A stretch of DNA of 64,000 nt from Sphingomonas sp. TREG-RG-20F-R18-01 (lineage in GTDB: Bacteria; Pseudomonadota; Alphaproteobacteria; Sphingomonadales; Sphingomonadaceae). The notes under the pieces are model-generated. The model was not told the origin of the DNA. It did no database searches and was given only the letters and a program-made list of their open reading frames with translations. The translations under genes were made by a program, and so were the position numbers. Positions within the stretch are counted from its first letter, which is position 1, and each line of letters opens with the position of its first letter. Location: the NCBI RefSeq assembly GCF_022662475.1, contig NZ_JAKNQQ010000006.1, positions 62,001 to 126,000 on the forward strand, given 5' to 3'. This document shows positions 33,981 through 41,991 of this stretch, in pieces.

Positions 33981-35369
33981 ATGGCCGATCGCAAGCTGTT
34001 TGCAGGGCATGCCGTCCGCAGATTGCGACGCAGCGCCGGCCTGACCCAAGCCGCCATGGCCGAGGTGCTCACGATCTCGCCGAGCTATCTCAACCTGGTC
34101 GAGAAGAACCAGCGGCCCTTGTCGGCAACCTTGCTTGTCAAGCTTGCCGAGACGTTCGATTTCGATCCCCGCGCGCTGGCGGCCGGGGAGCCGGGCGGCG
34201 GGGAGGCGGCGCTGCGGCGCCGGCTGGCGGATCCGATGTTCGCCGATCTGGAAATCGACCGCAACGAAATCGAGGAATGGCTCGCGGGGGCCCCTGGCGG
34301 CGCGGAGGCGTTCGCACGCGCGTTCGACCGGATCGGCGTCGGCGGGGGCGGCGAGGAGTCCGCCGCGCTCGACCCGATGGGGGAAGTGCGGCGCGAAATC
34401 GAACGGTGGCGCGGGCATTTCGCCGATCTCGATGCCGCCGCCGAGGCGCTGGCGGACGAACTGCGCATGGGGGCAGGCGACCTGTACGGCGCGATTGCCG
34501 AGCGGCTCCGGATCAAGCATCAGCTGACGATCCGCGTCCTGCCGGTCGATGTCATGCCCGACCTGCTCCGCCGTACCGACCTGCACGCCCGGCAAGTGCA
34601 GCTGTCGGAAACGCTCGACCCTGCCAGCCGGACCTTCGCGGTCGCGGTCCAGCTTGCGCAGATCGAGGCGCGCGATGAAATCGACGCGCTCGCCAAGGGC
34701 GCGGGCTTTGCAGATCGCGCGGCAGAGCGACTGTACCGGCGGCATCTCGCCAATTATTGTGCCGCCGCACTGATGATGCCCTACGCCCGCTTCCTGCGCG
34801 CGTGCGAGGCGACCGGCTATGACATCGAGCTGCTTCAGCGGCGGTTCGGCGCGGGGTTCGAACAGGTCGCGCACCGGTTCACCGCGCTGCAACGCGTCGG
34901 CGCGCGCGGATTGCCGTTCTTCCTGGTCCGGATCGACCGGGCGGGGCAGGCGTCGAAGCGCTTTTCGGGTGCGAGCGGCTCGCCACTGGCGGAAGCCGAG
35001 GCACGGTGTCCCTTGTGGCGGTTGCATGGGGCGTTCGATCGGCCGGGGACGCTGGCGGTCCAGCTGGTGGCCTTGGAGGATGGCTCCCGCTGGCTGACGA
35101 TCGCGCGGACGGTCACGCCGCAGGGGCGGCGCTACGGCGCGGTACCGGCGGAGTTCGTCGTCGGGATCGGGGTCGCCGCGGCGCATGCAGGTTCGCTGGC
35201 GGTCGCGCGCGGGGTCGACCTGACCGGCGAAGCGACCCCGATCGGGTTGGGCTGCCGCGCCTGCGGACGCGGGCAATGCCCGCAGCGATCGCTCCCGCCC
35301 GCAGGCCGCGCGCTGATCGTCAACGAACGCGAGCGCGGGGTCAGCGGGTTCGCCTTCGGCGGCGACTGA
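33981..35369 (+). CDS. short-chain fatty acyl-CoA regulator (ScfR/RamB-like, XRE + DUF2083)
   Basis: A 462-residue transcription factor. Residues about 8-65 are an XRE helix-turn-helix (HAVRRLRRSAGLTQAAMAEV, SPSYLNLVEKNQRPLSA). The middle carries an IrrE-like region (YRRHLANYCAAALMMPYARFL) and the C-terminal DUF2083 domain ends in a cysteine cluster LGCRACGRGQCPQRSLPP. Relatives (RamB, PrpC-type ScfR regulators) control acetate, glyoxylate-shunt and propionate genes in response to acyl-CoA. Start ATG at 33981 with CAGGAG upstream. Its own promoter and the aceA upstream region share a TTGTRAAGTY motif. Confidence 0.85.
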   Translation: MADRKLFAGHAVRRLRRSAGLTQAAMAEVLTISPSYLNLVEKNQRPLSATLLVKLAETFDFDPRALAAGEPGGGEAALRRRLADPMFADLEIDRNEIEEWLAGAPGGAEAFARAFDRIGVGGGGEESAALDPMGEVRREIERWRGHFADLDAAAEALADELRMGAGDLYGAIAERLRIKHQLTIRVLPVDVMPDLLRRTDLHARQVQLSETLDPASRTFAVAVQLAQIEARDEIDALAKGAGFADRAAERLYRRHLANYCAAALMMPYARFLRACEATGYDIELLQRRFGAGFEQVAHRFTALQRVGARGLPFFLVRIDRAGQASKRFSGASGSPLAEAEARCPLWRLHGAFDRPGTLAVQLVALEDGSRWLTIARTVTPQGRRYGAVPAEFVVGIGVAAAHAGSLAVARGVDLTGEATPIGLGCRACGRGQCPQRSLPPAGRALIVNERERGVSGFAFGGD

Positions 35370-35536
35370 CGCGGCAAGCGGCCGCGCGTTGCATCCCGCT
35401 TTGGCCGAAAACGCGGCGAAGCGGTGCCTTTGCATAGTCTTGCGAATGCAGGGGCAAGATACCGGTAGAAAGCGAACCCGCCTGTATCCAACCCCCGCGC
35501 ATTGGCCGGCGGGCTCCAGCGGCCACGTGTTCGGCG

Positions 35537-36442
35537 TTACGCGGGAACCTCGATCGGCGCATACACCATCGCCTCGAGATCGGTGATCAACCCGGGACCG
35601 GTCGGTTCCCAGCCCAGTTGCGCGCGCGTCCAGTCGCTGGACGCCGGCATGTCGAGCGCCGCGAACATCGCAAACCATCCGAAATGCCCCGGCGCCTCTT
35701 CCGGGGAAAGGGACACTGTCGGGAGACCCAGGCCCGCGGCGACGACCTCGGCGATCGCGCGGGCGGAGATACCCTGCTCGGCGACCGCATGATAGCGCGC
35801 GCCCATCGTGCCTTGATCCAGAACGAGCGCGTAGAGCTTCGCCACGTCGAGGACATGCGCGGCCGGCCACCGGTTGGCCCCGTCGCCGACATACGCCACC
35901 ACCCCCTTGTCCCGTGCGATGTCGATGTACGGCGAAATCAATCCCTGCCTGACGGTATCGTGGACCTGCGGCAGCCGCATCACGCGGACATCGACACCCG
36001 CTTCGAGCAGCGCATTGCCGGTCTGCTCCGACACGATCCGCGGGTTGGGATGTTCGGGATTGAACAGCGCTTCGATGGCCAGGCGTCCGGGACCGGCGTC
36101 CCCGATCCCCGTCCCGGAGGTGATGATCAGCGGCCGCGCCGAACCACGGAGCGCTTCTCCCAACGCGCCGATCGCATGGCGATCCTTCTCGCAATTCTGG
36201 ACGAAGTTGCTGAACGTGTGATCGAACGCGGTGTGGATCACCGCATCTGCCTGCTCCGCGCCCGCGCGCAGGCTAGCGGGATCCTCCAGCGTGCCATGAT
36301 GGGGCGTGGCACCGGCTTCGATCAGTCGGTCGGCCCCGGCGTCGGACCGGGTCAGTCCCAGCACCTGATGCCCGGCCGCCAGGAGTTCGGGAACGATCCG
36401 CGCCCCGATGAAGCCGGTCGCACCTGTCAGAAATACGCGCAT
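35537..36442 (-). CDS. extended SDR / NAD-dependent epimerase-like oxidoreductase
   Basis: A 301-residue Rossmann-fold protein with the N-terminal cofactor loop MRVFLTGATGFIGARIVPEL and VIHTAFDHTF. The usual Tyr-x3-Lys catalytic pair is not obvious, which is common in the NmrA-like/atypical group. The C-terminal part holds AVAEQGISARAIAEVVAAGLG. It is divergent from the MmyB-type regulator with 96 bases between, a pairing often seen where the regulator controls a dehydrogenase. Substrate unknown. Confidence 0.82.
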   Translation of the reverse strand: MRVFLTGATGFIGARIVPELLAAGHQVLGLTRSDAGADRLIEAGATPHHGTLEDPASLRAGAEQADAVIHTAFDHTFSNFVQNCEKDRHAIGALGEALRGSARPLIITSGTGIGDAGPGRLAIEALFNPEHPNPRIVSEQTGNALLEAGVDVRVMRLPQVHDTVRQGLISPYIDIARDKGVVAYVGDGANRWPAAHVLDVAKLYALVLDQGTMGARYHAVAEQGISARAIAEVVAAGLGLPTVSLSPEEAPGHFGWFAMFAALDMPASSDWTRAQLGWEPTGPGLITDLEAMVYAPIEVPA

Positions 36443-36516
36443 CGATTGTCTCCGTGTTGTCCGGGGACGGACTTCGCGCTACTCGGGATCCTGTAAAAGT
36501 AGTGATCGTATCATGG

Positions 36517-36522
36517 TATAAT
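36517..36522 (+). promoter_or_regulatory. possible -10 element TATAAT of the MmyB-type regulator
   Basis: An exact TATAAT, 17 bases before the ATG at 36539, within an AT-rich patch of a very GC-rich region. No good -35 is visible at 16-18 bases, and the resulting leader would be only about ten bases, so this is tentative. Confidence 0.3.
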
Positions 36523-36538
36523 CTGCAACAGGATCGAG

Positions 36539-37384
36539 ATGTCGATGGAGACGGATAATCCGCTCGGAACGTTCCTGCGCGATCGCCGGTCGCGCATGGA
36601 CCCGGTGGCGTTCGGGTTCGGCGGTGGACGTCGGCGCACGCCCGGCCTGCGCCGGGAGGAGGTTGCGCAACGCGCCAACATCTCGCCGACCTGGTACACC
36701 TGGCTCGAGCAGGGCAGAGGCGGCGCGCCGTCTGCGGACGTCTTGAACCGCCTCGCGGCCGGACTGATGCTGACCGAGCCGGAACGCGAGCACCTTTTCA
36801 TCCTCGGGCTCGGGCGCCCGCCGGAGGCGACGTACAAGACCTCGGGCGAAGTGACGCCGCGGTTGCAACGGGTGCTGGACGCAATGCCGTTCAGCCCTGC
36901 CATCATCAAGACAGCGACCTGGGACGTCGTCGCCTGGAACGCGGCGGCGGCAATGGTGTTGACCGACTATGGCAAGTTGCCGCGCGAGCAGCGCAATATC
37001 CTGCGGTTGATGTTCACCAACCCCGGCATGAAGGCGGCGCAGGAGGACTGGCGCAGCGTTGCGCGGTATGTCGTCGGATCGTTCCGCGCGGATGCCGCCC
37101 GCGCCGGCGCGGGGGCGGAAATCGCGACGCTGGTCGAAGAACTGTCCCGGCTCAGTCCGGAGTTCGAGTCGCTCTGGCGCGATAACTATGTGGCCGGTCA
37201 TGCGGACGGACTGAAGCGGCTTCACCATCCCGAGCACGGCTTGCTCGAGCTCGAATTCTCGGCGCTCGCGGTGGATGGGCGGCCCGAGCTGGGGGTCATC
37301 ATTTATAATCCCGCGACGCCGGAGACGGCCGGCCGCATCCAGTCGCTGATGATGCGTCGGGCTGATCCGTCTCCCGCGGATTGA
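36539..37384 (+). CDS. XRE-family regulator with MmyB-like ligand-binding domain
   Basis: A 281-residue transcription factor. N-terminal residues about 6-85 are a helix-turn-helix with the family sequence GGGRRRTPGLRREEVAQRANIS, PTWYTWLEQGRG and SADVLNRLAAGLMLTEPER. The rest is the MmyB-like PAS-type domain (VAWNAAAAMVLTDYG, NILRLMFTNPGMK, LWRDNYVAGHADGLKRLHHPEHGLLELE). Such proteins usually regulate a divergently transcribed oxidoreductase, here the SDR gene. The ATG at 36539 has CAGGA upstream; another in-frame ATG follows two codons later. Confidence 0.9.
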   Translation: MSMETDNPLGTFLRDRRSRMDPVAFGFGGGRRRTPGLRREEVAQRANISPTWYTWLEQGRGGAPSADVLNRLAAGLMLTEPEREHLFILGLGRPPEATYKTSGEVTPRLQRVLDAMPFSPAIIKTATWDVVAWNAAAAMVLTDYGKLPREQRNILRLMFTNPGMKAAQEDWRSVARYVVGSFRADAARAGAGAEIATLVEELSRLSPEFESLWRDNYVAGHADGLKRLHHPEHGLLELEFSALAVDGRPELGVIIYNPATPETAGRIQSLMMRRADPSPAD

Positions 37385-37704
37385 ACGGGAAGCCACGTTT
37401 AACGGCGACACTGGGGTGCTGCGGGCCATGTCCTACAGGGCGAGCATCTGGTATCCCGGTCCGATCCGACGGAAACGGGCGCGGCAGGGCGATTTCCAGA
37501 GGCAGGGCGGTGCGCGGCCGGAAACGCGTTTCGCCTAACTTTCCCCTAACTTTCCGCCTGCCAGTAGAATGTGAATAACTTCACAATTTTACATGTCGAA
37601 TGGCTTGAGGTTGACCGAGTAACCTCGGCAATGGCCGAATATGCGCATCAATTCCTGTAAAGATCGGTATTTTGGCGAAATCGCTACACCAGTGGGGCAT
37701 TCGC
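37385..37704. other. 320-base aceA upstream region
   Basis: No gene. It contains a direct repeat CTAACTTTCCCCTAACTTTCC-like (37534-37554), the palindrome GTGAATAACTTCAC (separate entry), an AT-rich stretch at 37566-37600 and a short hairpin CCGAG-taac-CTCGG at 37616-37629. It therefore looks like a regulated promoter region. Confidence 0.6.
37571..37584. promoter_or_regulatory. palindrome GTGAATAACTTCAC, candidate ScfR-type operator of aceA
   Basis: A perfect inverted repeat GTGAA-taac-TTCAC, 120 bases before aceA. On the minus strand it reads TTGTGAAGTT, close to TTGTAAAGTC in front of the ScfR-like regulator gene and to the RamB box core TTGCAAAGTT known from actinobacteria. Confidence 0.5.
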
Positions 37705-39300
37705 ATGACGTATCAATCCAGCATCGCGCACGCAGACTCGTTGATCCGTGGGCAGCACGGCACCTGGGACGGAATTTCGGCAGAGTCCGTCGCGCGGATG
37801 AAGCTTCAGAATCGCTTCCAGACCGGTCTCGACATAGCCCGGTACACGGCGGGGATCATGCGGCGCGACATGGCGGCCTATGATGCGGATCCAGCCAAGT
37901 ACACCCAGTCACTCGGCTGCTGGCACGGGTTCATCGGGCAGCAGAAGATGATCAGCGTCAAGAAGCACTTCGGCTCGACCGAGCGGCGCTACCTCTATCT
38001 ATCGGGCTGGATGGTCGCGGCCTTGCGCAGCGAGTTCGGCCCGCTGCCGGACCAGTCGATGCACGAGAAGACCAGCGTCCCCGCGCTGATCGAGGAACTT
38101 TACACCTTCCTCCGACAGGCCGATGCCCGCGAGCTCGGGATGATGTTCCGCGAGATCGACGCCGCGCGTGCGTCGGGCAATGCGATCGAGGAACAGCGCC
38201 TGCTCAACGCGGTCGAGAATTACCAGACGCATGTCGTTCCGATCATTGCCGATATCGATGCGGGCTTCGGCAATGCCGAGGCGACCTATCTGCTCGCGAA
38301 GAAGATGATCGAGGCCGGCGCCTGCGCGCTTCAGATCGAGAATCAGGTCAGTGACGAGAAGCAGTGCGGCCATCAGGACGGCAAGGTCACCGTCCCGCAC
38401 GAGGACTTCCTCGCGAAGGTCCGCGCATGCCGCTACGCCTTCCTCGAGCTGGGCGTCGACGACGGAATCATCGTCACGCGCACCGACTCGCTCGGGGCTG
38501 GCCTCACCAAGCAGATCGCGGTGTCGAAGGAGCCGGGCGACCTCGGCGACCAGTATAACAGCTTCCTCGACTGCGAGGAGATCGACCCCGCCACCGCCCG
38601 CAACGGCGACGTCATCCTCAACCGCGACGGCAAGTTGCTGCGGCCCAAGCGGCTGCCCTCCAACCTGTTCCAGTTCCGCGCCGGGTCGGGCGAGGATCGC
38701 TGCGTGCTCGACTGCATCACCTCGCTCCAGCACGGCGCGGACCTGTTGTGGATCGAGACCGAGAAGCCGCACATCGAACAGATCGCGGGCATGGTCGACC
38801 GGATCAGGGAGGTCATCCCCAACGCCAAGCTGGTCTACAACAACTCGCCATCGTTCAACTGGACGCTCAACTTCCGCCAGCAGGTGTTCGACGCGTGGAG
38901 CAAGGACGGGCGCGACGTCTTGGCGTACGACCGGGCGAAGCTGATGTCGGTCGATTACGACGGCACCGAGCTGGCGAACGAGGCGGACGAGCGGATCCGG
39001 ACCTTCCAGCGCGATGCCGCGGCGCGGGCGGGGATCTTCCATCATCTCATCACGCTGCCGACCTATCATACGGCGGCGCTGTCGACCGACAATCTCGCCA
39101 AGGCGTATTTCGGCGAGGCGGGGATGCTCGGCTATGTTAAGGGCGTCCAGCGTAAGGAGATCCGCGAGGGGATCGCCTGTGTGAAGCACCAGAACATGTC
39201 GGGCAGCGACATCGGCGACGACCACAAAGAGTATTTCGCGGGCGAGGCGGCGCTCAAGGCGGGCGGCGCGCACAACACGATGAACCAGTTCGCGGCCTGA
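37705..39300 (+). CDS. aceA: isocitrate lyase (large, Pseudomonas-type)
   Basis: A 531-residue glyoxylate-shunt enzyme cleaving isocitrate to glyoxylate and succinate. The active-site loop is DEKQCGHQDGKVTVP with the catalytic cysteine; substrate and Mg2+ contacts include LGCWHGFIGQQK, PIIADIDAGFGNAEATYLLAKK and VYNNSPSFNWTLNF. At 531 residues it belongs to the longer isoform with extra insertions (GDLGDQYNSFLDCEEID), not the 430-residue AceA. Start ATG at 37705; an upstream TTG or GTG would add only 11 residues. Followed by a hairpin terminator. No malate synthase lies in the window. Confidence 0.95.
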   Translation: MTYQSSIAHADSLIRGQHGTWDGISAESVARMKLQNRFQTGLDIARYTAGIMRRDMAAYDADPAKYTQSLGCWHGFIGQQKMISVKKHFGSTERRYLYLSGWMVAALRSEFGPLPDQSMHEKTSVPALIEELYTFLRQADARELGMMFREIDAARASGNAIEEQRLLNAVENYQTHVVPIIADIDAGFGNAEATYLLAKKMIEAGACALQIENQVSDEKQCGHQDGKVTVPHEDFLAKVRACRYAFLELGVDDGIIVTRTDSLGAGLTKQIAVSKEPGDLGDQYNSFLDCEEIDPATARNGDVILNRDGKLLRPKRLPSNLFQFRAGSGEDRCVLDCITSLQHGADLLWIETEKPHIEQIAGMVDRIREVIPNAKLVYNNSPSFNWTLNFRQQVFDAWSKDGRDVLAYDRAKLMSVDYDGTELANEADERIRTFQRDAAARAGIFHHLITLPTYHTAALSTDNLAKAYFGEAGMLGYVKGVQRKEIREGIACVKHQNMSGSDIGDDHKEYFAGEAALKAGGAHNTMNQFAA

Positions 39301-39323
39301 CCGCGGAAGGCTACGAGCTGCAG

Positions 39324-39351
39324 CGCCCGGGACGGTTGTCCCGGGCGTTCG
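39324..39351 (+). terminator. hairpin terminator after aceA
   Basis: CGCCCGGGAC-ggtt-GTCCCGGGCG, perfect 10-bp stem, 23 bases after the stop and followed by TTCG; the T-run is short. Confidence 0.6.
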
Positions 39352-39469
39352 CGGGCAGGCTGGTCGCAACACCAGACCATTTCGGCGCATCGCTTCTGGC
39401 CCGGGCTTGCCGCGATCCGAAAACACGCGCTGGCGAAACGCTTCTGCCTGCCTGCTGCGTGGTGAACCG

Positions 39470-40288
39470 ATGCGCGTCCTGACCTTGGCCCTGATCCTCG
39501 CTGGACTATCGCTCGGCCGGGAGGCCGGGCATGCGCAGGACCGGCCCACCGGAGCGCCGCTGGCTGGAGCTGGCGTCGATGCCGACCGACCCCACGTCGG
39601 GCGCCAGATGGGGCGGCTGTTCATCAGTCCGATGGGGGAGCCGTTCCGCGCACCCGCAGGAGGCAGGAACCCGATCGATGTCTGGTTCGACCAGGCCGAC
39701 ACCAACCATGACGGTGCGCTGACGGATGCCGAATTCGATGCCGATGCCGCACGGTTCTTCGCCATCCTGGATCGCGGTCATGACGGGGAGATCGATCCCG
39801 ACGACATCGAAGTGTATGAGGACAGGATCGTTCCCGAAGTCCGGGTTGGCGGCGGCGGCGGCGGCGGGCGTGCCGCCGGATCGCACGGTCGGGGCGGCGG
39901 CGGGGGACGGCGTGGTGGTGGCGGCGGTGGCTTTGGCGGCGGGGGGCGTCGTAGTGGCGGCGACAATCGTGGCAGCGAGGGCGGCGATAGTGCGGCGCCG
40001 AGCCAGCCGGCCTATGACTCCGTACGGCAAGGCGCGGCGCGTTACGGCTTCTTCGACTATCCCGAGCCGATTACCGTGGCCGATACAGATTTCAATCGCG
40101 GCATCTCGCCCAAGGAATTCGAGGCAGCGGCGGACAGTCGGTTCGCGGTGCTGGACAAGAATGGCGACGGACGGGTCACGCGCGCCGAACTGCCCCGGTT
40201 CGATCCCCCCGCCGCCGCGCTCGCTCCGCCAAGCCGGCGACCGATGGTTCGTCCGCATCGCGACGAGGATCGCGACACGGACGGTTGA
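39470..40288 (+). CDS. exported EF-hand calcium-binding protein with Gly-rich linker
   Basis: A 272-residue secreted protein. The signal peptide is MRVLTLALILAGLSLGREAGHAQ. Four EF-hand-type loops are visible: DTNHDGALTDAE and DRGHDGEIDPDD in the N-terminal half, DTDFNRGISPKE and DKNGDGRVTRAE near the C-terminus. They are separated by about 50 residues of almost pure Gly, Arg and Ser (GGGGGGGRAAGSHGRGGGGG). The third loop departs from the DxDxDG pattern and may not bind. A periplasmic Ca2+ buffer or sensor is plausible. Start ATG at 39470. Confidence 0.8.
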   Translation: MRVLTLALILAGLSLGREAGHAQDRPTGAPLAGAGVDADRPHVGRQMGRLFISPMGEPFRAPAGGRNPIDVWFDQADTNHDGALTDAEFDADAARFFAILDRGHDGEIDPDDIEVYEDRIVPEVRVGGGGGGGRAAGSHGRGGGGGRRGGGGGGFGGGGRRSGGDNRGSEGGDSAAPSQPAYDSVRQGAARYGFFDYPEPITVADTDFNRGISPKEFEAAADSRFAVLDKNGDGRVTRAELPRFDPPAAALAPPSRRPMVRPHRDEDRDTDG

Positions 40289-40294
40289 TCCGGG

Positions 40295-41245
40295 TCAGGA
40301 GCCGGCGTCGGTAAGCCGGTCCAGTTGCCCGACGCTGAGGGTCAGGGCCATCGCGCCGAGCAGGTCCTCGACCTGTGCGACACTGGTCGCACTGGCGATC
40401 GGCGCGGTGACGGCCGGCTGTTCCTTGAGCCATGCCAGTGCGATCTGTGCGAGGCTCGATCCCGTTTCCTCCGCAACCGTATCCATCGCAGCCAGCACGG
40501 CTGGTCCGGTCCCGTCCAGAAAAGCCTGCATCCGACCGCCGCGCACGCTCTTGCCGAAATCGTCCGCGCTGCGATATTTGCCGGTCAGGAACCCGGAAGC
40601 GAGGCCGTAATAGGGCACCGCACCGATGTTGTTCTCGACGCAATAGGATTGCAGCTCGCCTTCGAACTTGCTGCGGCTGACGAGGTTATATTCGGGCTGG
40701 AGCACGTGAAAATGCGGCAGCCCGTGCGCCCGCGCGGCATCGTTGGCGGACTTGAGGCGCTTGGCATGGAAGTTCGACGCACCGAGCGCGCGGACCTTGC
40801 CAGCGTCGACCAGCTTGCCGAACGCAGCAAGCACCTCTTCCTGCGGGACGGACTCGTCGTCCTGATGCGCGAAATACAGATCGATCGTCTCGATCCCGAG
40901 CCGTTGCAACGATGCCTCGCAGGCCGCGGCGATCCGCGCTGGCGCCAGCTTCTCGCCACCCTCGCCGGGGAGCATCCCGACCTTGGTCGCGATCTGGACC
41001 TTGTCGCGCTTGCCGCTCTGCTTCAGCCATGCGCCGATCACGCTCTCGGATTCGCCGCCTTTATGCCCGGGCACCCAGGCGGAATAGGCGTCGGCCGTGT
41101 CGATCATCGTCCCGCCGCCCGCGACGAAGGCGTCGAGCACCGCAAAGCTGGTGTCCCGGTCGGCGGTCCAGCCGAACACGTTGCCGCCCAGCACGAGCGG
41201 TGCGATGCGGAGGTCGGTGGCGCCGAGGCGGCGTAGGTCGGTCAT
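40295..41245 (-). CDS. aldo/keto reductase
   Basis: A 316-residue (beta/alpha)8 NADPH-dependent reductase. The tetrad is visible: Asp and Tyr in MIDTADAYSAWVPG, Lys in VQIATKVGM, and His in DLYFAHQDDESVP. Cofactor contacts are GASNFHAKRL, LQPEYNLVSR and the C-terminal PIASATSVAQVEDLLGA. It belongs to the YajO/Tas-like group, which reduces aldehydes and ketones, or acts on sugars. Its ATG overlaps the stop of the small lipoprotein gene (ATGA), making it the last gene of a three-gene unit. Confidence 0.92.
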   Translation of the reverse strand: MTDLRRLGATDLRIAPLVLGGNVFGWTADRDTSFAVLDAFVAGGGTMIDTADAYSAWVPGHKGGESESVIGAWLKQSGKRDKVQIATKVGMLPGEGGEKLAPARIAAACEASLQRLGIETIDLYFAHQDDESVPQEEVLAAFGKLVDAGKVRALGASNFHAKRLKSANDAARAHGLPHFHVLQPEYNLVSRSKFEGELQSYCVENNIGAVPYYGLASGFLTGKYRSADDFGKSVRGGRMQAFLDGTGPAVLAAMDTVAEETGSSLAQIALAWLKEQPAVTAPIASATSVAQVEDLLGAMALTLSVGQLDRLTDAGS

Positions 41246-41451
41246 TGGCTCTGTGCTCCGGAATCGTTGTCTTCGCCGCCCTCGTCATCGGGGACGATCT
41301 CGGCGGCGTTCATGTCTTCGCTGTTCGCATCGCGCGAGACAGCAGCGGCGTTTGAGGCCGCATCTTCGCCGGATGGCGTACCGGGGACGGACGATCCGCC
41401 GCCCGAGCACGCCGTCACCAGCAGCGCGGCCAGGACGATGGCCGCGCGCAT
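41242..41451 (-). CDS. small acidic lipoprotein
   Basis: A 69-residue lipoprotein: signal MRAAIVLAALLVTAC with lipobox VTAC at residues 12-15, followed by a short Ser/Gly linker and an acidic, structureless tail (SEDMNAAEIVPDDEGGEDND). No family recognised. Its start codon shares the A of the upstream TGA stop and its stop overlaps the aldo/keto reductase start, so all three genes are translated in a chain. Confidence 0.7.
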   Translation of the reverse strand: MRAAIVLAALLVTACSGGGSSVPGTPSGEDAASNAAAVSRDANSEDMNAAEIVPDDEGGEDNDSGAQSQ

Positions 41452-41819
41452 CAGTTCTCGAGCTCGTTGCCAATGTCCTTTGCTGCCGCCCCGGCGCGAT
41501 GCTTGGCGCGGTCCGCCTTTTCGCCGACCCGGTCGGCGGCATCGTCCGCCTTTTCCCCGAACCGGTCGGCGGCGCGGTCAGCCTTGTCGCCGAGGTTGGC
41601 GGTCTTGTTGCTCAGCGTGTCGCCAAATTTGTCCATCCGATCGGCCGCCGCGCCCAGCGCCGCATCGGTGTCGTCCCGCGCCTTGCGCGCGGTCTGGTTG
41701 ACGTCGCCCGCGATCGAGTTCGCCGCTTCGGACGTGTCGTTCTGCGCCTTTTCGCTGCAGGCGGACATGCCGAACGCCGCAAGGGCAAGCATTGGGACGA
41801 GGGCGAGTTTGTAGGTCAT
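41451..41819 (-). CDS. LEA-like repetitive lipoprotein
   Basis: A 122-residue lipoprotein: signal ending LALAAFGMSAC. The mature part is one long amphipathic helix built from an 11-residue-like repeat, for example DKADRAADRFGEKADDAADR and VGEKADRAKHRAGAAAKD, alternating Lys/Arg and Asp/Glu with Ala. This is the pattern of late-embryogenesis-abundant and apolipoprotein-like proteins that coat membranes. Desiccation or envelope protection is inference. ATG at 41819 with GGGAGCC upstream; first gene of the unit. Confidence 0.75.
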   Translation of the reverse strand: MTYKLALVPMLALAAFGMSACSEKAQNDTSEAANSIAGDVNQTARKARDDTDAALGAAADRMDKFGDTLSNKTANLGDKADRAADRFGEKADDAADRVGEKADRAKHRAGAAAKDIGNELEN

Positions 41820-41960
41820 GAAAGGCTCCCGTGGGGTTCGAGGGGAAGGTATCTACGCGCATAAACCCGCGCAACCGCGCAAAGGTCCGTATTGCGGCGG
41901 CGGAGCAAGCCGGGGGTTCGGAAGACAAATGTCCCCAGACCCGCGCACGTCGTTGACCCC

Positions 41961-41980
41961 ATATAAAGATATCTTTATAT
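41961..41980. promoter_or_regulatory. perfect 20-bp palindrome, operator of the ArsR-methyltransferase/met operon
   Basis: ATATAAAGAT followed by its exact reverse complement ATCTTTATAT, eleven bases before the ATG at 41992, in otherwise GC-rich DNA. Position and symmetry fit an autoregulatory ArsR-family operator overlapping the promoter. Confidence 0.8.
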
Positions 41981-41991
41981 GTCTGCCGGAC

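Noticed and set aside
39840..39970. Possible short tandem-repeat or CRISPR-like array
   Set aside because: The GGC/GGT periodicity encodes the glycine linker of the EF-hand protein; there are no spaced direct repeats.
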